Source of the DNA: Neovahlkampfia damariscottae | Taxonomy: Eukaryota; Heterolobosea; Selenaionea; Neovahlkampfiida; Neovahlkampfiidae | NCBI GenBank assembly: GCA_016618085.1 | Contig: JABLTG010000012.1 | Span: forward strand, 62,001 to 126,000 | Direction of reading: 5' to 3' | Length of the DNA: 64,000 nt | Shown: positions 1 to 12,889 of the stretch, piece by piece | How positions within the stretch are numbered: position 1 is the first letter of the stretch | Layout: the number at the start of each line of letters is the position of its first letter | Made by a program: the position numbers and the translations under genes | The notes under the pieces: generated by a model | What the model was told of the DNA's origin: nothing | Databases searched by the model: none | Seen by the model: the letters and a program-made list of their open reading frames with translations, nothing else

Positions 1-2011
1 AGCTGTACAAAGTTGACAACGAAAACAACTTTTATGATAAGGTTTTCCAATAGCTATAATTTTTGAACCAGTTCCAATTTCTAAATTACAACTTTCGCAA
101 GTTGGACCAACTTCAGGTACAATAGAAGGTAATTCTTTTTCTTCTGATTTGGATTCTTTTTGTTTAATTGAACATGGTTTACAAATAAGTGAACCATCTT
201 GATTTAAAAAAGGACCTTCAATGATTTGTTTACATTCTTTACAAGCAAAACAATCATCATGATAATAGAAATCACCTGATTCCATAAATGAATCACCTTT
301 TTTGATAATTTCATTACATGAGAAACAATATCGACCAGGTTTTCTTTCAGATGATTTGAATTTATCTTCTATTGATTTTTCTTCTTTTGGTTGGTCAATA
401 TTTATACCGTTATCTTTTAATGATAATAAATGTTGTTTTTTTAATTGTTTAATTTCTTCTTCAACTCTTTCTTTGTATTCATTAAACTCTTTTTGTAATA
501 TTTCATAATCTCTTTTTGATTCTGCTAAATATTTTTTATTTCCAAATTGAGCATCTTTGGAAGTTTCTTTTAATTGGTCTTTTAAATCATCTGCTTCATC
601 TTTTAATTCTTGCATTTCAAATTTCATTTTTTCAATTTCTAATGCATGTTTTTCTTTGTCTTTTTTTCTTGCTGAAACTTCTTTTTCATATTTTCTTTTC
701 CATTGGTCAATAAAATCTTGCCATTTAGAAATGGAATCATCCGTGTCATCATTGGTCGTTTTCTTTTTTCTTGGTTTAATTTCTTCTTCCTCAGATGATG
801 TTTCATCTTCAGATGATGTTTCTTCTTCAGTTGATGATTCTTGTTTTTTAACTGGTTTCTTCTTTGCTACTGGTTTCTTTTTGACTGGAACTTCCTCTTC
901 TGATGAAGTTTCTTCTTCTGAAGATGTTTCCTCTTCTGATTCTTCTTCTTTTCCTTTTGGTATATTTATGAATTTCTTTTGTTTTGAAGCACTTGCTGAT
1001 GAATTGACTGGATTTGTTGGAGTTGGAGTTAAATGTTTTCTTGCGGTCAAAGGACCTTGTTCTGTTTGTGGTTTTTCAACACCAAAAGTGTCATAATAGT
1101 TTTCAATCATAATTTGAACTAATAATTGAACTGATTTTTTATATTTTTTTTTTTCATCTTCTTTTGAGTTCTTGAAGAAGATTGGTCCAAAAACAACAGA
1201 TAAATTTTTTGATGATGATTTGTTTTCTGATGAATATTTAACCATATAAACTAAATATCTTATCACAAATTGCAAAATTTTCATATTTATATTTGGAATT
1301 GTGAGTAACTGTTGATGAAGAGTGCCTACAATATCTTTTTGTGTTAAACACATGATAAACTTTTCAAACATAGCTACTGTTGTAATTGAATCAGGTAACT
1401 CATTAAAATAGGCTTTAATTTTAGTGTTAATTTTTTTTTTTTAATTGTTACTTTTGACAAGACAAGCTGCAATATGAGGATCCATATTTGATGGAAATTC
1501 AATTGATGTATCAGGGTTTGAAAAATCAAATTGTGATTTATATTTGTTGATGTCAACTTTTGCAGCATTCAAACGAAATAAACCAACTGTTTTAAAAGCC
1601 TTTTCAGATTGAAGGAATTTAAAACAAACACTTAACACAATAGGAAGTCCTACTTTTTTTGCTCTTTTTACAGCTTCTTCAATTGACTTTCCAAAAATTT
1701 TTTTTTTCACTAAACCCTCCTTGTAAAATGTTTAAAAAATGAAAATGAAAATGTACAATATAAATTGGAGGATTGAAGAATAATTCTAAGTCTTTTGGAA
1801 CAGTACTTTCTAAATTAGCCACTATTTTGTCTTTAAAACATAACTTTTATGTTAGAAAAAAAAAAAAATAAACTTGAAATTGTAATGGGTCAAGTGTCAG
1901 ACCTTTTTGTTTTTCAATTTCTCTATAAATATCTCCTATGACAGCTGTTTGAAATTCAGATTTATCTGTATCATTAAAATGAACCAGAACTTTTTTTCTT
2001 GCTTTTGACAT
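1..2011 (-). CDS. RhoGAP - coiled coil - LIM protein (3' end outside window)
   Basis: The reading starts at the ATG at 2011, just downstream of an ATTGG box, and has at least three exons. The first two introns are 1845-1864 region and about 1405-1445; splicing them restores a RhoGAP domain with the arginine-finger motif GLFRLNAAK and the helix VKTYFNELPDS. After it come acidic ETSSEE repeats (about 780-950), a long Lys/Glu-rich coiled coil (about 330-720), and two LIM zinc fingers (CFSCNEI...CFACKEC, then CESCNLEI...CFRCQLC) that run to the window edge. Known role of such proteins: switching off Rho/Rac GTPases at actin or membrane sites, with LIM domains for docking. The combination is known in outline from amoebozoan and animal RhoGAPs; the exact protein is not recognised. 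C-terminus missing because the window ends. Confidence 0.85.
780..950 (-). repeat. Acidic Ser/Glu-rich tandem repeats inside the RhoGAP-LIM gene
   Basis: Several near-copies of a 6-8 residue unit (ETSSEEE / ETSSEDE) separated by Lys/Pro-rich spacers. It is a low-complexity linker between the RhoGAP domain and the coiled coil, probably disordered and a candidate for casein-kinase phosphorylation (inference). Confidence 0.7.
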
Positions 2012-2160
2012 TGCTGACCAATTAATTGATGTTGTTTTATTTATCCAATCACTTTCAATTTTCGAAAATAAAAACAAAAATGAAAAAATCCACTTGGAAA
2101 CATTTTGACATTTTTTTATAAAATTGAAGTTCTTTTCATTTTTTTTTCCTCCAATCAGCA

Positions 2161-5100
2161 ATGACTCAAACCACGCAAATTAATGATGAAGAAGTCAAAA
2201 TGAAATATTATACTCAGTCGTATAGTCGTTTGAATGATGCTCTTCTTTCGCCACCAGAAAAATTTCCATGGGTAATAATAAATCAAAACGCTAAATTTCG
2301 TTTTATTTTTAGAAAGAAATATTATTGAATATACGTCCAAAACTAATAGAAGGCTGTGATGGATTAATGAAAACAAAAACTAAATCAAAAATACCACCAA
2401 AACAAAAGTCACTTGTTGAAGATTTGTCCAAAAAAATGGTAAGAAAAAAAAAAACCTGAAAATATAAAAATATAGAAATTATCTGAGGAAGTTTGTTTTG
2501 AAATATTGGAATCTTATATATCAACCCAAACACTAGAAAAAATAGAAAATATTGACAAAGTAATTCAACAAAACTACTTATTCTTTTAGTTGATTGATTT
2601 TTATCAAAATGAAAGGAAATCATTAATTGATTGTATTAAAATACTTTTAAGATATGAATTATCTACCGATAATACTGAAGAAAGTAAACTTATTAATGAA
2701 ACAGTCAGTTGGTTAATTGAGAACAATTTAGAAAAAAAACTTTTTTCATGGCTTCAACAATCACTAACCATGGAAATATCAACAGATTTCAAAGTAAGGT
2801 CTTCTTTAAACACTAAACCAAAAAAAGGATGAAGAAGCTTCAAAATTTGTAGACAACAAACTCAAGGAAATAAGTAATGTTTCTTTTAATTAACCACTTT
2901 TGTATTGATAGGTTCACTTTTAGATTTATCTTTTTTTTTGTTTTATCAAAGAGTACAACCAACAGAAGATTCTTTAATTGATTATTTTGTTGCATTAACA
3001 GAAATTGATTTTGGTTTCAGTTTTAAGAATTTGAGTCAATTATCACCAAATTCATTACCAACAATTCATTTAATTTATTGTTTATCAATTTTATTAATTA
3101 CTGAATTGGTTGATACATTAGAGTAAAAAAAAAAAAAAAAAAAGTTGATTAATTTTTAGTTCTATTTCTGATCAGAATTTATATCAAATAGATGATACAA
3201 TATCTTCAAATTTAACAGAAAAGCATCATGGTATAATTCATGTAATTTGGGCTTCTTTCTTGAATACATTTTCAGATAAAGATGAAATGATTACATCAAT
3301 AGCAGGAACAGGTTTTAAACTCAATGAGTATTGTATTCAATTCTTTCAAAATATATTCAATCGTGAATCATCAGGTAAATTAAACAATCAAAATTTATTC
3401 TTTTTTATTAGATTATCCATTTTTTTCAAATTTTGAATTAAATATTCAAGGATATAAGAGTATTGCTAAATTTGGATTGACTAAAATACTCAATTTATTC
3501 AATATCAAAAAAGTATCATTTTTTATTCTTGATGATATTTTAAATGCATTAGATTCAATTTTATCATCACCTTATGATACATTCAACACTGATTATTCAT
3601 TGGTTAAACAATTTTTAGAATTAGATTTACATAATCATCCTTGGAATACATTATATCATTATTTGAAAGATTTATTCCCTTTAAAACCAACTTTTTTAAA
3701 AATCTTATGTTTAATGTCATTTGATAATGATTCATCTGAATATGTGTAAAATAAAATCAAAAATAATTAATCTTTTAAAAGAATGAAATTATTTGAAAAT
3801 CAAACAAGTTTTTCAATTGGTATTGATAAAAAAGAAAAAAAAGATTTTTCAAATTATTTTATTGAAGATAAACCAAATAGATTTACAGTTAAAAAAACAT
3901 TTTTTAGTCAAGGAGTAAATTCAACAATACCAAAAGGAACACGTTGTGTTGTTATAAACCCTGATAATTTAGAGATTGCATTTGATCATAAAATATCAGG
4001 ATGGACAACTATCTTTAATCAAATTTATAATTTTTTTAGTGGTAGAATTGAATTCACAGGAGATAAATTAGAATCTATTTATTTATATCTCAGACTTATA
4101 AGTAAAGTAATTCATCAAAAAACGATTGAATTTCTTGATGAAATTGTTGAATTAATTATGTTTCAAAAAAGTTCAGGTCAACAAAATTATGGACAAAATA
4201 TTTTATCATTCATGGAATTTGTTTTATCAAATCTTCCAAATGATATTCCAAGTAAATTGTTTAAAAAAAAAGTTTAATCTTTTTTAAAAGTGAATATTAT
4301 ACATATGGCCATTGAAATTTTAGTTTCTTGTGCTAAAGTTGTTCCAAAAGAAACAGCATCAAAGATTTTATCCATGACTAAGAAGTAAGTTATTCATTTA
4401 ATTAATTTCTCAACAAGATATCAATTTATACAAATAATAAGAAGAGAATGTTCAATTGGAACTTATCATTCAACTATTTCATTCATTAATTTAATATTAA
4501 CACTTTCATCAAATCATCCTTCTCCAATGAATAATGTTTATGAATTAATACCATTCATTTGTTCAAATATTTTTTCAGTTCATGATTCTTGGAGATATCA
4601 TAGAGTTGAACATAAATCATTAATTTCATTGAAATGTTTGAAAATATTCTCAAAAACTATTACTGATTCTTTTCTACAAGATCAACATTCAGGGTATGTT
4701 TATTAATTTTTTTAAAAAATTCAAAAGTGGTATATTTTTACTTCATTCTTTTTTGAATGATAGTAGTTTATTTCAAATATTATTTTCAATCATTGCTAAT
4801 GGTCCAGAAACATTAGAAGTAAAATTGTTAACTATTTACTTACTTTTTAAGAATTTAACTAAAAATGATAAAAATCAAGAAGCATTTACATTTCAAGAAT
4901 TGGTTAAAGAAGCTTTAAGTTTATTGGAAACGATTATTAAGTATAGAATTTCAAAAAAGACTAATCAGTCAACACCATTTGAAAAAACATTATTATCAAG
5001 ATTGGTCAATTATAAACCACTCTTAACTGTCATTTTTGAATTAATTGATCATAGTTTATTATATAGTTCAAGAATAATTGCAACAAAAGTTATAACTTCA

Positions 5101-7598
5101 GTTGCTCGTTTAACAGAACAATATCATCCACGTCCACCTTCAATTGTTGGTTTTTTAGGCTCTGAAGCATCTAAATTAGTCAAAAAATGTTTATTTCGCT
5201 TACAAAGATTTGAAAGTGAAGAATTAAGAGTTTCCATTTTAGATTTAATCTCAACAACTGTTGAAATTCAAAGAGGTTTATCTGAATTATTTTTAAATTT
5301 GAGTCCAAGTTCAAAAACAACTTCTCCAACTGGTGATAAATTACCTGAAAAAGGATGTGTTGAAACAATTTTAACAATTTTATCAGAACCAAAGTATACA
5401 ATCGAAAATTACATTGATTTTTTTTTTTAGGGGAAATTCAAAAGTCATTTTAAGTTCATTGAATGTTTTACAATGTATTTTTGAAAGAGGAGAACATAAA
5501 CAAATTACAGATATTTTAAGAAATGATGGTAAATTTTGGGAAATTATTTTGAAAACATTAATCAATAAGAATCCAGAAATTCAATCTATAATGTAAAAAT
5601 GTTATATCATTTTTTAATATATCTCATAGTTTGAATATTCTCTCCATTGAATTATTCTATTCAAAAAAAGAAAAACAAACAAAAGGAAAATTACAATTAT
5701 TATTAGAAAAGAATGCAAAAATTATACCTAAAATCTTAGATGTGACAATTCAAAATATTTTACATGAAATTAAAACTGAAAGAATTTTACTTGTTAACAT
5801 AGAAAAATCAACAAATCAATTGAATGAAAAAGGATATAAATTTAATTTAGATAGATACATTGTTGATTCATCAAATTTTCAATCCAAAGATAAATTATAT
5901 GATGTTGCTAAAATGAAAAGATGGGAAGGTTCTGAATGTTTAGATATTCTTAAAAACTGTCATGCTTTAAATTTAAATTTGAAATTGACATCTTCACATT
6001 TGACACTTTTGAATTCCATTTTTTCATTATTAAGTATTTCGATTGATACTATTTCAGTAAGAAAATCAAATTATTTTTATATACACCTATTCAAGCAACA
6101 ATCACCTTCCATTTTGAAGATTTTAATGAAATTTTTTGTTATTGAATCACAACAACATACACCAATTATTTTAGAAAAGATTTTATCACAAGTTCATTTA
6201 TCAACATCTAAAATACTAGTACTTGTTGTTAAATCAATGAAAGAGTTTGAATCTAATATAATTAATGATTTGAAAATATCATTGAATATTCAAATTCAAA
6301 GAAATAATGTTGAAGTAACTAAGAATTTATTATTATCTATTTTATTAATTTGTCCAAATGAAAATTTAAAAAATATTTCAGTGATTATGAAAACATTAAA
6401 AACATTTAAAGATGAAAATGAATGTGTTTCACTTTGTTTAACAATTTTACAAAGATATCCTTATTTAACAGATATTGATATTTCATATTTATATAATGAA
6501 AGATTTCTTGAATATCTTAAAATTCGAAATTATAATTTAATGAATCATTTATTATTAGTATTTTTATCAATTTCATTAATAGATAATGATGGTTGTCAAT
6601 CAATATTATCAATTGGTCTTTTATCAAAATTATCAAATATTAATTGGTTATCTCAAGGAGAGAATGAAGAAAAGAATTTAATTTATCATGAAAAAGAACA
6701 TTCAAAATGGCACGAAACATGGAAAATTTCATTAAAATTAATAACTAATATTTTGGTTAATACAAAAAAAAGAAAAGAGAATGCTATTGAATTGGTTAAA
6801 GATTTTTGTGTTTCTCATCAACAAAGAGTATTTTTTGTTGTTAAGAATTTTGAATCATCTTTGAAAACTGTTGAATCAATTGAAGAATTTTCATTAATAA
6901 CATCATTACTTTTAACACTTTCTAGGAATAAATTTGAATCAAATAATGTTATCCAATCAACTGTTGATACTTTAATGAATTTAATTAATAATAATTTGAA
7001 CATTTATGATTCGTCAAAAGTTTTACCAATTACAATTCAAGAAAGAAAATTATTTGAAAAATCAAAAAATTTAAAAAATGGAGAATCATGGGAAATTAAA
7101 ATTGATACTTTATTGTAAGAAATATTGATTAAAACTTAAAATAGTTATCAAATTTTGAGAAATTTATTGGCCATTATTCGTTGTTACACAGAAATTCCAT
7201 CAATTTCTGGAATTGAAAAAAAGAATTATACAAGAAGTATTTTAAATTCAAATGAAGAAATTCATCAAATTTTTAATGGATTAACTCAATCAATGGAGAT
7301 GTTAAAAAGAGTATCAAATTTATCAAAAGATTTAAAAGAGAATCCATTGGAAATTAATGGATTACATATTTTATTTTTAACAATTCGTGGATGTATTGAA
7401 GAATCTATAATGATCATTTTGACTCATTTTATGATTTTTTCAAAAATTTTTAAAGTCAATGTGATTGAGGAATTGAATGTTGAAATTCATCAAATTATTG
7501 ACAGAGTTTTAGATTTATTAATGAAACAAAAGGATATTTTTAAAGGTGAATTGGATGATATTATTGAATTTCTTAAAGAAAATAAACTTTATTTTTAA
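2161..7598 (+). CDS. Nup188-like large scaffold nucleoporin
   Basis: A very long helical protein of roughly 1,600 residues, split by more than ten AT-rich introns of about 30-40 nt (for example 2272-2312 and 2438-2474). The ATG follows CCAATCAGCA directly. Two features point to Nup188 rather than Nup205: an SH3-like insertion with STIPKGTRCVVINPDN and ISGWTTIF near 3930-4010, and the segment VEIQRGLSELFLNLSP near 5255-5310, which resembles the VETQPGLIELFLNLE stretch that I recall from animal Nup188. The rest is alpha-solenoid with little motif content. Role (family knowledge): inner-ring scaffold of the nuclear pore, binding Nup93 and transport factors. It is divergently transcribed from the RhoGAP-LIM gene with 150 bp between the starts. 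Exon ends were not all checked. Confidence 0.65.
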
Positions 7599-7641
7599 TT
7601 TTCCGATCCAATCAAATTGTTTTTCATCTTCATAAATTTTA

Positions 7642-7978
7642 ATGAACAATAATTTAGAGTCAGAATTTTTTTTTATTCTAAACTTGATTCAAGATATGAA
7701 GTAACAGCTAAATTGCTTTTCAAGTATTTCATTTTTTTTTTAACATGAAAAAAATTAGAATGACTAAAAGTTGTTTGAAAAAATGTGTCAATGAATCAGA
7801 AACTTTTTTGGAAGGTAATTCTAATAATAAACTAAAATGATGCATAGGTGAAGAATTGACGGAAGAGAATAGTAAAAAAAAAAATTACTAATCACAAAAA
7901 GATGACTGCACAGAAAGTTGTACAATTAAATATTTGAAAGCTCAGAATGAAGTTTTAAAAAAATTTACAGGTCAATAA
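7642..7978 (+). CDS. Small Tim chaperone (Tim8/9/10/13 family), four exons
   Basis: A 71-residue protein assembled from exons 7642-7700, 7759-7814, 7848-7871 and 7902-7978 (introns of 58, 33 and 30 nt, all GT...AG); the spliced length is an exact multiple of three. The product carries the twin CX3C signature, CLKKC and CTESC, with 19 residues between the pairs, flanked by predicted helices and ending KYLKAQNEVLKKFTGQ, as expected for small Tims. These form hexameric chaperones in the mitochondrial intermembrane space that escort hydrophobic precursors; the cysteines form two disulfides. Which subunit it is cannot be told. A CCAATCA box lies about 35 nt upstream of the ATG. No single exon is long enough to be an obvious ORF. 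Confidence 0.8.
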
Positions 7979-7983
7979 AAAAT

Positions 7984-9648
7984 TTAAACTCTTTTTATAA
8001 TGTGATATTTTTTTTTTCCACTTCTCAAAACAACAAATTGATCATTGATAAAATCATTCATTGTTAATGAAAATTTCTCAGATTCAATTTTATTATTATT
8101 AACATAAAACCCACCTTCTTTAATTAACTTTGTTACTTGATCTAAAAAAAATGAATAAATTTGATACAAATGATACTTGAAGATTTGAACATTTTTGCTT
8201 CTCTTGCAATTGTTGAAATTGGAGAAGAAAATAGAATTGAATCAGATAAAGTTGAACAAGGTGCATCTTTGAATAACATTTCAATGTCTTTTGATTCTAA
8301 TTTATCAAAAGATTCATTTCCGAAAAGAATTTCAGATGAGAATTTTGCTTTTTCTAATCCTACAATTCCATGAATTTCCTTTGTGATTTCTGATGCTAAT
8401 TTTATTTGAGCAACTTTTTTTTCTGGATATTTTTCATGTTCATTCATAATTTCTCCAATATCATCTTTCAGCAAATCTGTAAAAATGAACAATAATTTTT
8501 CGACATCTTCATCTTTTGAACGAACAAAGAACTTGAAAAATATGTTTAATGATTCAAATTCAAACTTGATAGAAATCAAAATAACTAGTTTTTTCACTAT
8601 TTAACCAAATCTTGAAATTTAATTTTTTTCAATCCTTACTGCATTACCCTCTGAAAATTTAAATGATGAATTTTTTAAATACCTGATTTTCCAAACTTTT
8701 TACCATCTAAATAATGTTAATAAATGCTTTTTTAACCTGATGTAGTCAATAAAGGTATCGTAATTCCACTTTGAAAAAAAATTTAAATTTTCGAAATGAA
8801 TGAATTACCCTGAAACTAAATCAGATAATTCCTCTTTTTTATGTATAAATTCCATACCAGAAATAATATTTCCCTTACATTTTTAATTCAAATTTTTTAA
8901 ATTACCCATTGATCACTTCCACCAATTTGAACTTTCACATTGTGATTTTTGTATAAATGAAAAAAGTCAAAAGATTGAAATATTGGATAAGAAAATTCAG
9001 TAAAAGTCATTCCATCAGATTGCAATCTCGTTTTAATTGATTCTAAACCCAATAACTTGTTAACATTAAAATATTTTCCATTTTCTCTCAATAAATCAAT
9101 TACATTCATATTTCTCAACCAATCTTAACTTTTAATTATCTCAATTAATTACCTGAATTGTTCAAAATTTGAACATTATTGTTGAAATATTTTTGAATTT
9201 CAGTCTGAATTGAATGTACATTTTCATTTAAAATTTCTTCGCTCATCAATGGACGAGTAGTATTTTTACCTGAAGGATCTCCTATTAACCCAGTTGAACC
9301 ACCTTTTTTAAAAAAATAATTAAAATTCTTTTCTACTTTGACTTACCAATTAATGCAAAAATGTTAAAATTTTGTTTTTGAAATAATTTTAAAGTTTGAA
9401 GGATTATTAAATTACCAACATGAAGACCATTAGCAGTAGGATCAAAACTAAAAATATTTTTCGTTAACTTTTTTGTCCAAAAACCCTGCATATATTCCAA
9501 CGTTTGATTGTTGATTTAAAATTGATTCAATATGGTTTGTTGAAGCATAATATAATTTTCTTTCTTTCAATTTATCAATTATACCAGTTGAATAGGAGTA
9601 TTTTTTTGTTGAACTGGTAATTTTTGTGATGTGAACAATTCTCTTCAT
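7984..9648 (-). CDS. YARS2: Tyrosyl-tRNA synthetase, bacterial/mitochondrial type
   Basis: Class I synthetase charging tRNA-Tyr. In order: a basic N-terminus (MKRIVHITKITSSTKKYS) typical of a mitochondrial presequence, GIYAGFDPTA, the HIGH-type motif GLHVGNL, tyrosine-binding segments including QIGGSDQW (about 8920-8950), the KMSKS-type motif KKFGKS followed by EGNAV (about 8640-8740, spread over tiny exons), and an S4-like C-terminus (VTKLIKEGGFYVNNNKI) ending at 7984-8150. Multiple introns of about 30-45 nt. The S4 domain and KFGKS motif mark the bacterial-type enzyme that serves mitochondria, not the cytosolic one. GATTGG lies 6 nt upstream of the ATG. Confidence 0.9.
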
Positions 9649-9787
9649 TATTAACCAATCAATTTTGAAGAAAATTCAAATGTTCAAATGTCTGAAGATT
9701 TTTAATTACAGTGATATTATTTCACATGATTCATTTCGAATTTGAATTCATAAAATAATTGACCTATCACGTTCTTACACTTTGTTC

Positions 9788-10150
9788 ATGGTGAGAGTAT
9801 ACAAGTCAACAGAAGGTTCAAAAATTCAAGTTGGAGAAAATGCAAAAGAAAATGATTTAATTAGAAAAGGATCAAGTCAAAAAGATTTGTGGTTTCATTT
9901 AGAAAATGACTCAAGTCCTCATGTAATTTTATCTGTTCAAAAATCAGCATCAAAACAAGAAATATATGAATGTAGTCAACTTGTTAAACATTATAGTAAA
10001 TTGAAAAACATGGAAAAAGCAGTAGTCATTTATTTAGAATGCAAGAAAGTGAAAAAAGGTGAAAAAGATGGAGAAGTTGAATTAAAATCGAGACCTGAAA
10101 AAATGGTGGTCTACTCTGATGAAAATTGCCTTGCTAAGTTGTTAAAATGA
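9788..10150 (+). CDS. Stand-alone NFACT-R (DUF814) domain protein
   Basis: A 120-residue intronless gene. The whole protein is one NFACT-R domain: IQVGENAKENDLI, then KDLWFHLENDSSPHVIL, then a helix rich in CSQLVKHYSKLKN and a final strand VVIYLECKKVKK. In Rqc2/NEMF/FbpA this domain closes a much longer protein that binds 60S subunits with tRNA; CCDC25/Jlp2 is a eukaryotic protein made mainly of this domain. The D-W-F-H core is conserved. It is divergent from the TyrRS gene, with about 140 bp between starts. Start chosen at the first ATG (MVRVYKS). Function as an RNA- or ribosome-binding protein is inferred from the family. Confidence 0.75.
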   Translation: MVRVYKSTEGSKIQVGENAKENDLIRKGSSQKDLWFHLENDSSPHVILSVQKSASKQEIYECSQLVKHYSKLKNMEKAVVIYLECKKVKKGEKDGEVELKSRPEKMVVYSDENCLAKLLK

Positions 10151-10388
10151 GAAAAAAAAATAATTTAGTTGTTGATGCAGGGGAATATCTGATTGGTGGA
10201 ATATAAATTAAGAAATAAATATACCCCAAATCGGAGAATTTTTGCTCAAAATGTAACTTTCACTTTCAAGAAAGAGCGGTTATTTTCCCAATTTATTTAC
10301 CAAAAAAACTGTTGAAAACCTGACCGCGAAGGTGTCCAAGCCGATCAACTTTTAACTGTCACACGACCAATCAACACACGAACATTAG

Positions 10389-11212
10389 ATGGAAAACAAC
10401 GAGAGGATGAAGAAATCAATCCCATTTGTAAGAATAAATCCAGTACCAAAAACAAATGAACAACCAGAGGAGAGTTTGTTGGACAAGAAAAAACTCAAAT
10501 TTGAAGATCTAAATCGTTCAACAAGAAAGAAATCAAATTCGTTACAATTACAAAAAAAAACTAAATTATCTGATGTTCTCAACAATTCAGAACTAAAAAA
10601 ACTCTTCGAAAATCATTGTGCTAAAGAATAGTAAGTTTTTGATTTCAATATATCTGACAATTCAAGTTCGTTAGAAAATTTGAAATTTTTGGCACAAGTT
10701 GACAATTATAAATTATTATCGAATAAAACTGAACGATATGCGAAATTAGAAGAAATATTTCAACTTTTTCTTTCAGAAAAATCCCCAAATCAAGTTAATA
10801 TTCACAAGTTTGTTTTTAACACAAAATTTAACACTTTTCTTTTTTTAGAGGACCTGTGGTAAGAATAGAAGATTTATTGATGAAAAAGAATCTTAATGAC
10901 ATAACAATAGATGTATTTGACGGTATTGTCACTGATATTCATGAACTATTGAATGACAGCTTGTCAAGATTTAAAGAAACAAAAGAATTTAAAAACTATG
11001 GACAAGGAGGAAAATCAAGGTCCACATTTAATTCACCAAGAGGAAACTCCTCAGATTCAAGTGAAAAATCATCCAAATTGGATAAAAGTCAATGCTCTTC
11101 AATTTCTTCAAATCTTTCATCACCAATTTCATCAGTTGGAAGTATTCATAGCGTTTTGGAACTTGATCTAAGTCTCAGAGAATCTAAAACACCTGTTGAT
11201 TCACCATTGTAA
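10389..11212 (+). CDS. RGS-domain protein with Ser-rich tail
   Basis: Three exons, with introns at about 10632-10668 and 10809-10849. Spliced, the N-terminal half ends in KLSDVLNNSELKKLFENHC, followed by an RGS domain: YSLENLKFLAQVDNYKLL, the helix EIFQLFLSEKSPNQVNIHK, and FKETKEFKNYG at the end. RGS domains accelerate GTP hydrolysis on G-alpha. The C-terminal third is Ser-rich (SDSSEKSSKLDKSQCSSISS) and ends with VLELDLSLRESKTPVDSPL; it looks unstructured and phosphorylatable. GACCAATCA is at 10367-10375, about 15 nt before the ATG. Together with the two receptor-RGS genes this makes three apparently intact RGS genes in 64 kb. Confidence 0.85.
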
Positions 11213-11280
11213 AATAAATTTTTTTTTTCATTCGAATTCGAAAAAAAAACAAGGAAGTGTTTGGTCAAAAAAAAGTTTAT

Positions 11281-12689
11281 CTAATAAACGAGAGCAAAGA
11301 TGACCATAATGAAGATTGAAGCAAATGAAATAATAACTGAGTTTGCAGCAGCAACAATTGGCACAATAACTCTAGCTTGACCATCAGTACCATCACCGAA
11401 TTTTTGTGCTCTTTTTACGTCTGATGACCAGAAACGAATAACTTCATCACTACTTGGAACTGTATCTTTTGAGTTATAAGCTACATATGCATATGAACCA
11501 ACATGACAAAGTGCTGAACCACAAGCTGATAATGATCTAACAGGTCTTGTGAGGTCTGATTGATCTTCTCCATAATTAACCCATGTAGCAGTTGTTGAAG
11601 GACTATTAACAGCTCTCATTCTTTTGAGACCATCAGTTTCAGCAGATGTACCAATAACTAATCTACTGTTAACAGTAACATAGTCAACTTGATAAACTGT
11701 TGAAGTAACATCAGTTTTAGCAACTTTTGAGAATGTTTCTTGTTTATAATCAAATTCACAAATGTTTTTGCATCCAGTTGATGAGTGAGTATATGAACCT
11801 CCAAGATAAATTACATCAGTATCAAAGAGAATTCCAGTTTTGTAATACATATCATAAATAACAGCACTTGAATCAAATCCAGCAGCAGTTGTTGTTTTTG
11901 AGAAACCCCATGTTTTAGCTGTTTTATCCCATCTGTTGAATGAATTGTTGAAATTTCCAGCAACCCATAAATATCTCAAAGGAGTTTGGAAAACACCAAA
12001 ACCTTTTTTATAAATAGCATAAACTGATGCTCCTGTTGTTCCAGATCTATGTCTATCTAAGCCGTTATTTGGTCCACCAAGTGCTTCATATTCTTTATTA
12101 TTGTAATCATATTTAATTACATTTGTAGCTGTTTGATCACCTGCTGCGTTTTTAAAAGTAGCTGAGAATTTTCCTCCAAGATAGACGTCACATGGACAAT
12201 CTGTGCTTGTTGGACTATTTGCACAATCAACTGAAATTGAGTAAACAACTCTACTGCCTGTATAGTTTGGAAGTGTTACTGTTGTACTTCCATGAACTGG
12301 TGTCCATTTTTTTGTTTTTAAATCATATTTAGCAGCTGGACCTGTAGTAACACCGTCAACTGTTGTGAATGAACCTCCAATATAAATATTTAAACACTTA
12401 AAGATTTTGTTAAAAAAAAAATTATTTTTCTTACTGAATCAACTTTCACTGTTTCAACAACACCATTTGTACCTGTTCCAGCAACTGCTGACCAGAGTCC
12501 ATCTTTACCGTTGAAGCTAGCAAGATTTTTTGCTGCGACGTTGTAATATGTTTTTGTTGTAAGATTGTATTGTTTAACATTGTTGAAACTACCTCCAACG
12601 TAATAATTTCTTGAGATAACACTAATTGGTGATTGAGCAAAAGCAAATGAAAATAAAGCAATTAAAGTGAGGACTTGAATAACTTGCAT
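11281..12689 (-). CDS. Secreted/surface beta-propeller protein with GPI-like tail
   Basis: Two exons (intron about 12394-12434). Signal peptide MQVIQVLTLIALFSFAFAQ, followed by about 400 residues of repeated blades of the form Y-V/L-GG-S/K-F...KYD...K-W, for example NYYVGGSFNNVKQYN, DVYLGGKFSATF, YLWVAGNFNNSF and VIYLGGSYTHSS. This is a kelch/galactose-oxidase-like propeller. The last 20 residues are hydrophobic after a small-residue stretch (AAANSVIISF...), as in a GPI attachment signal or a C-terminal membrane anchor. GC and codon choice are richer in C-ending codons than neighbours, suggesting strong expression. ATG chosen at the signal peptide; a CCAATCA box is about 40 nt upstream. Substrate or ligand unknown. 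Confidence 0.8.
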
Positions 12690-12889
12690 TTTGATACCGT
12701 TGACTGACGCCGATGAATCCTGATTGGTCAAATTCAATCAAATTTATTGGATAATTCTTTGTCGGCTAACCCAATTGATTGGACAATAAAACTCCACCAA
12801 TGAATACATAGAGAACTTTTCAACGTGCTTTCAAAATACTTCAATAATCCATTCTGAGATTGAATTGAACAAAATAAAAATCAAAAAGT

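Noticed and set aside
557-1096. 179-codon Ser-rich plus-strand ORF
   Set aside because: It is the antisense of the acidic repeats and coiled coil of the RhoGAP-LIM gene; serine comes from reading Glu/Asp codons backwards.
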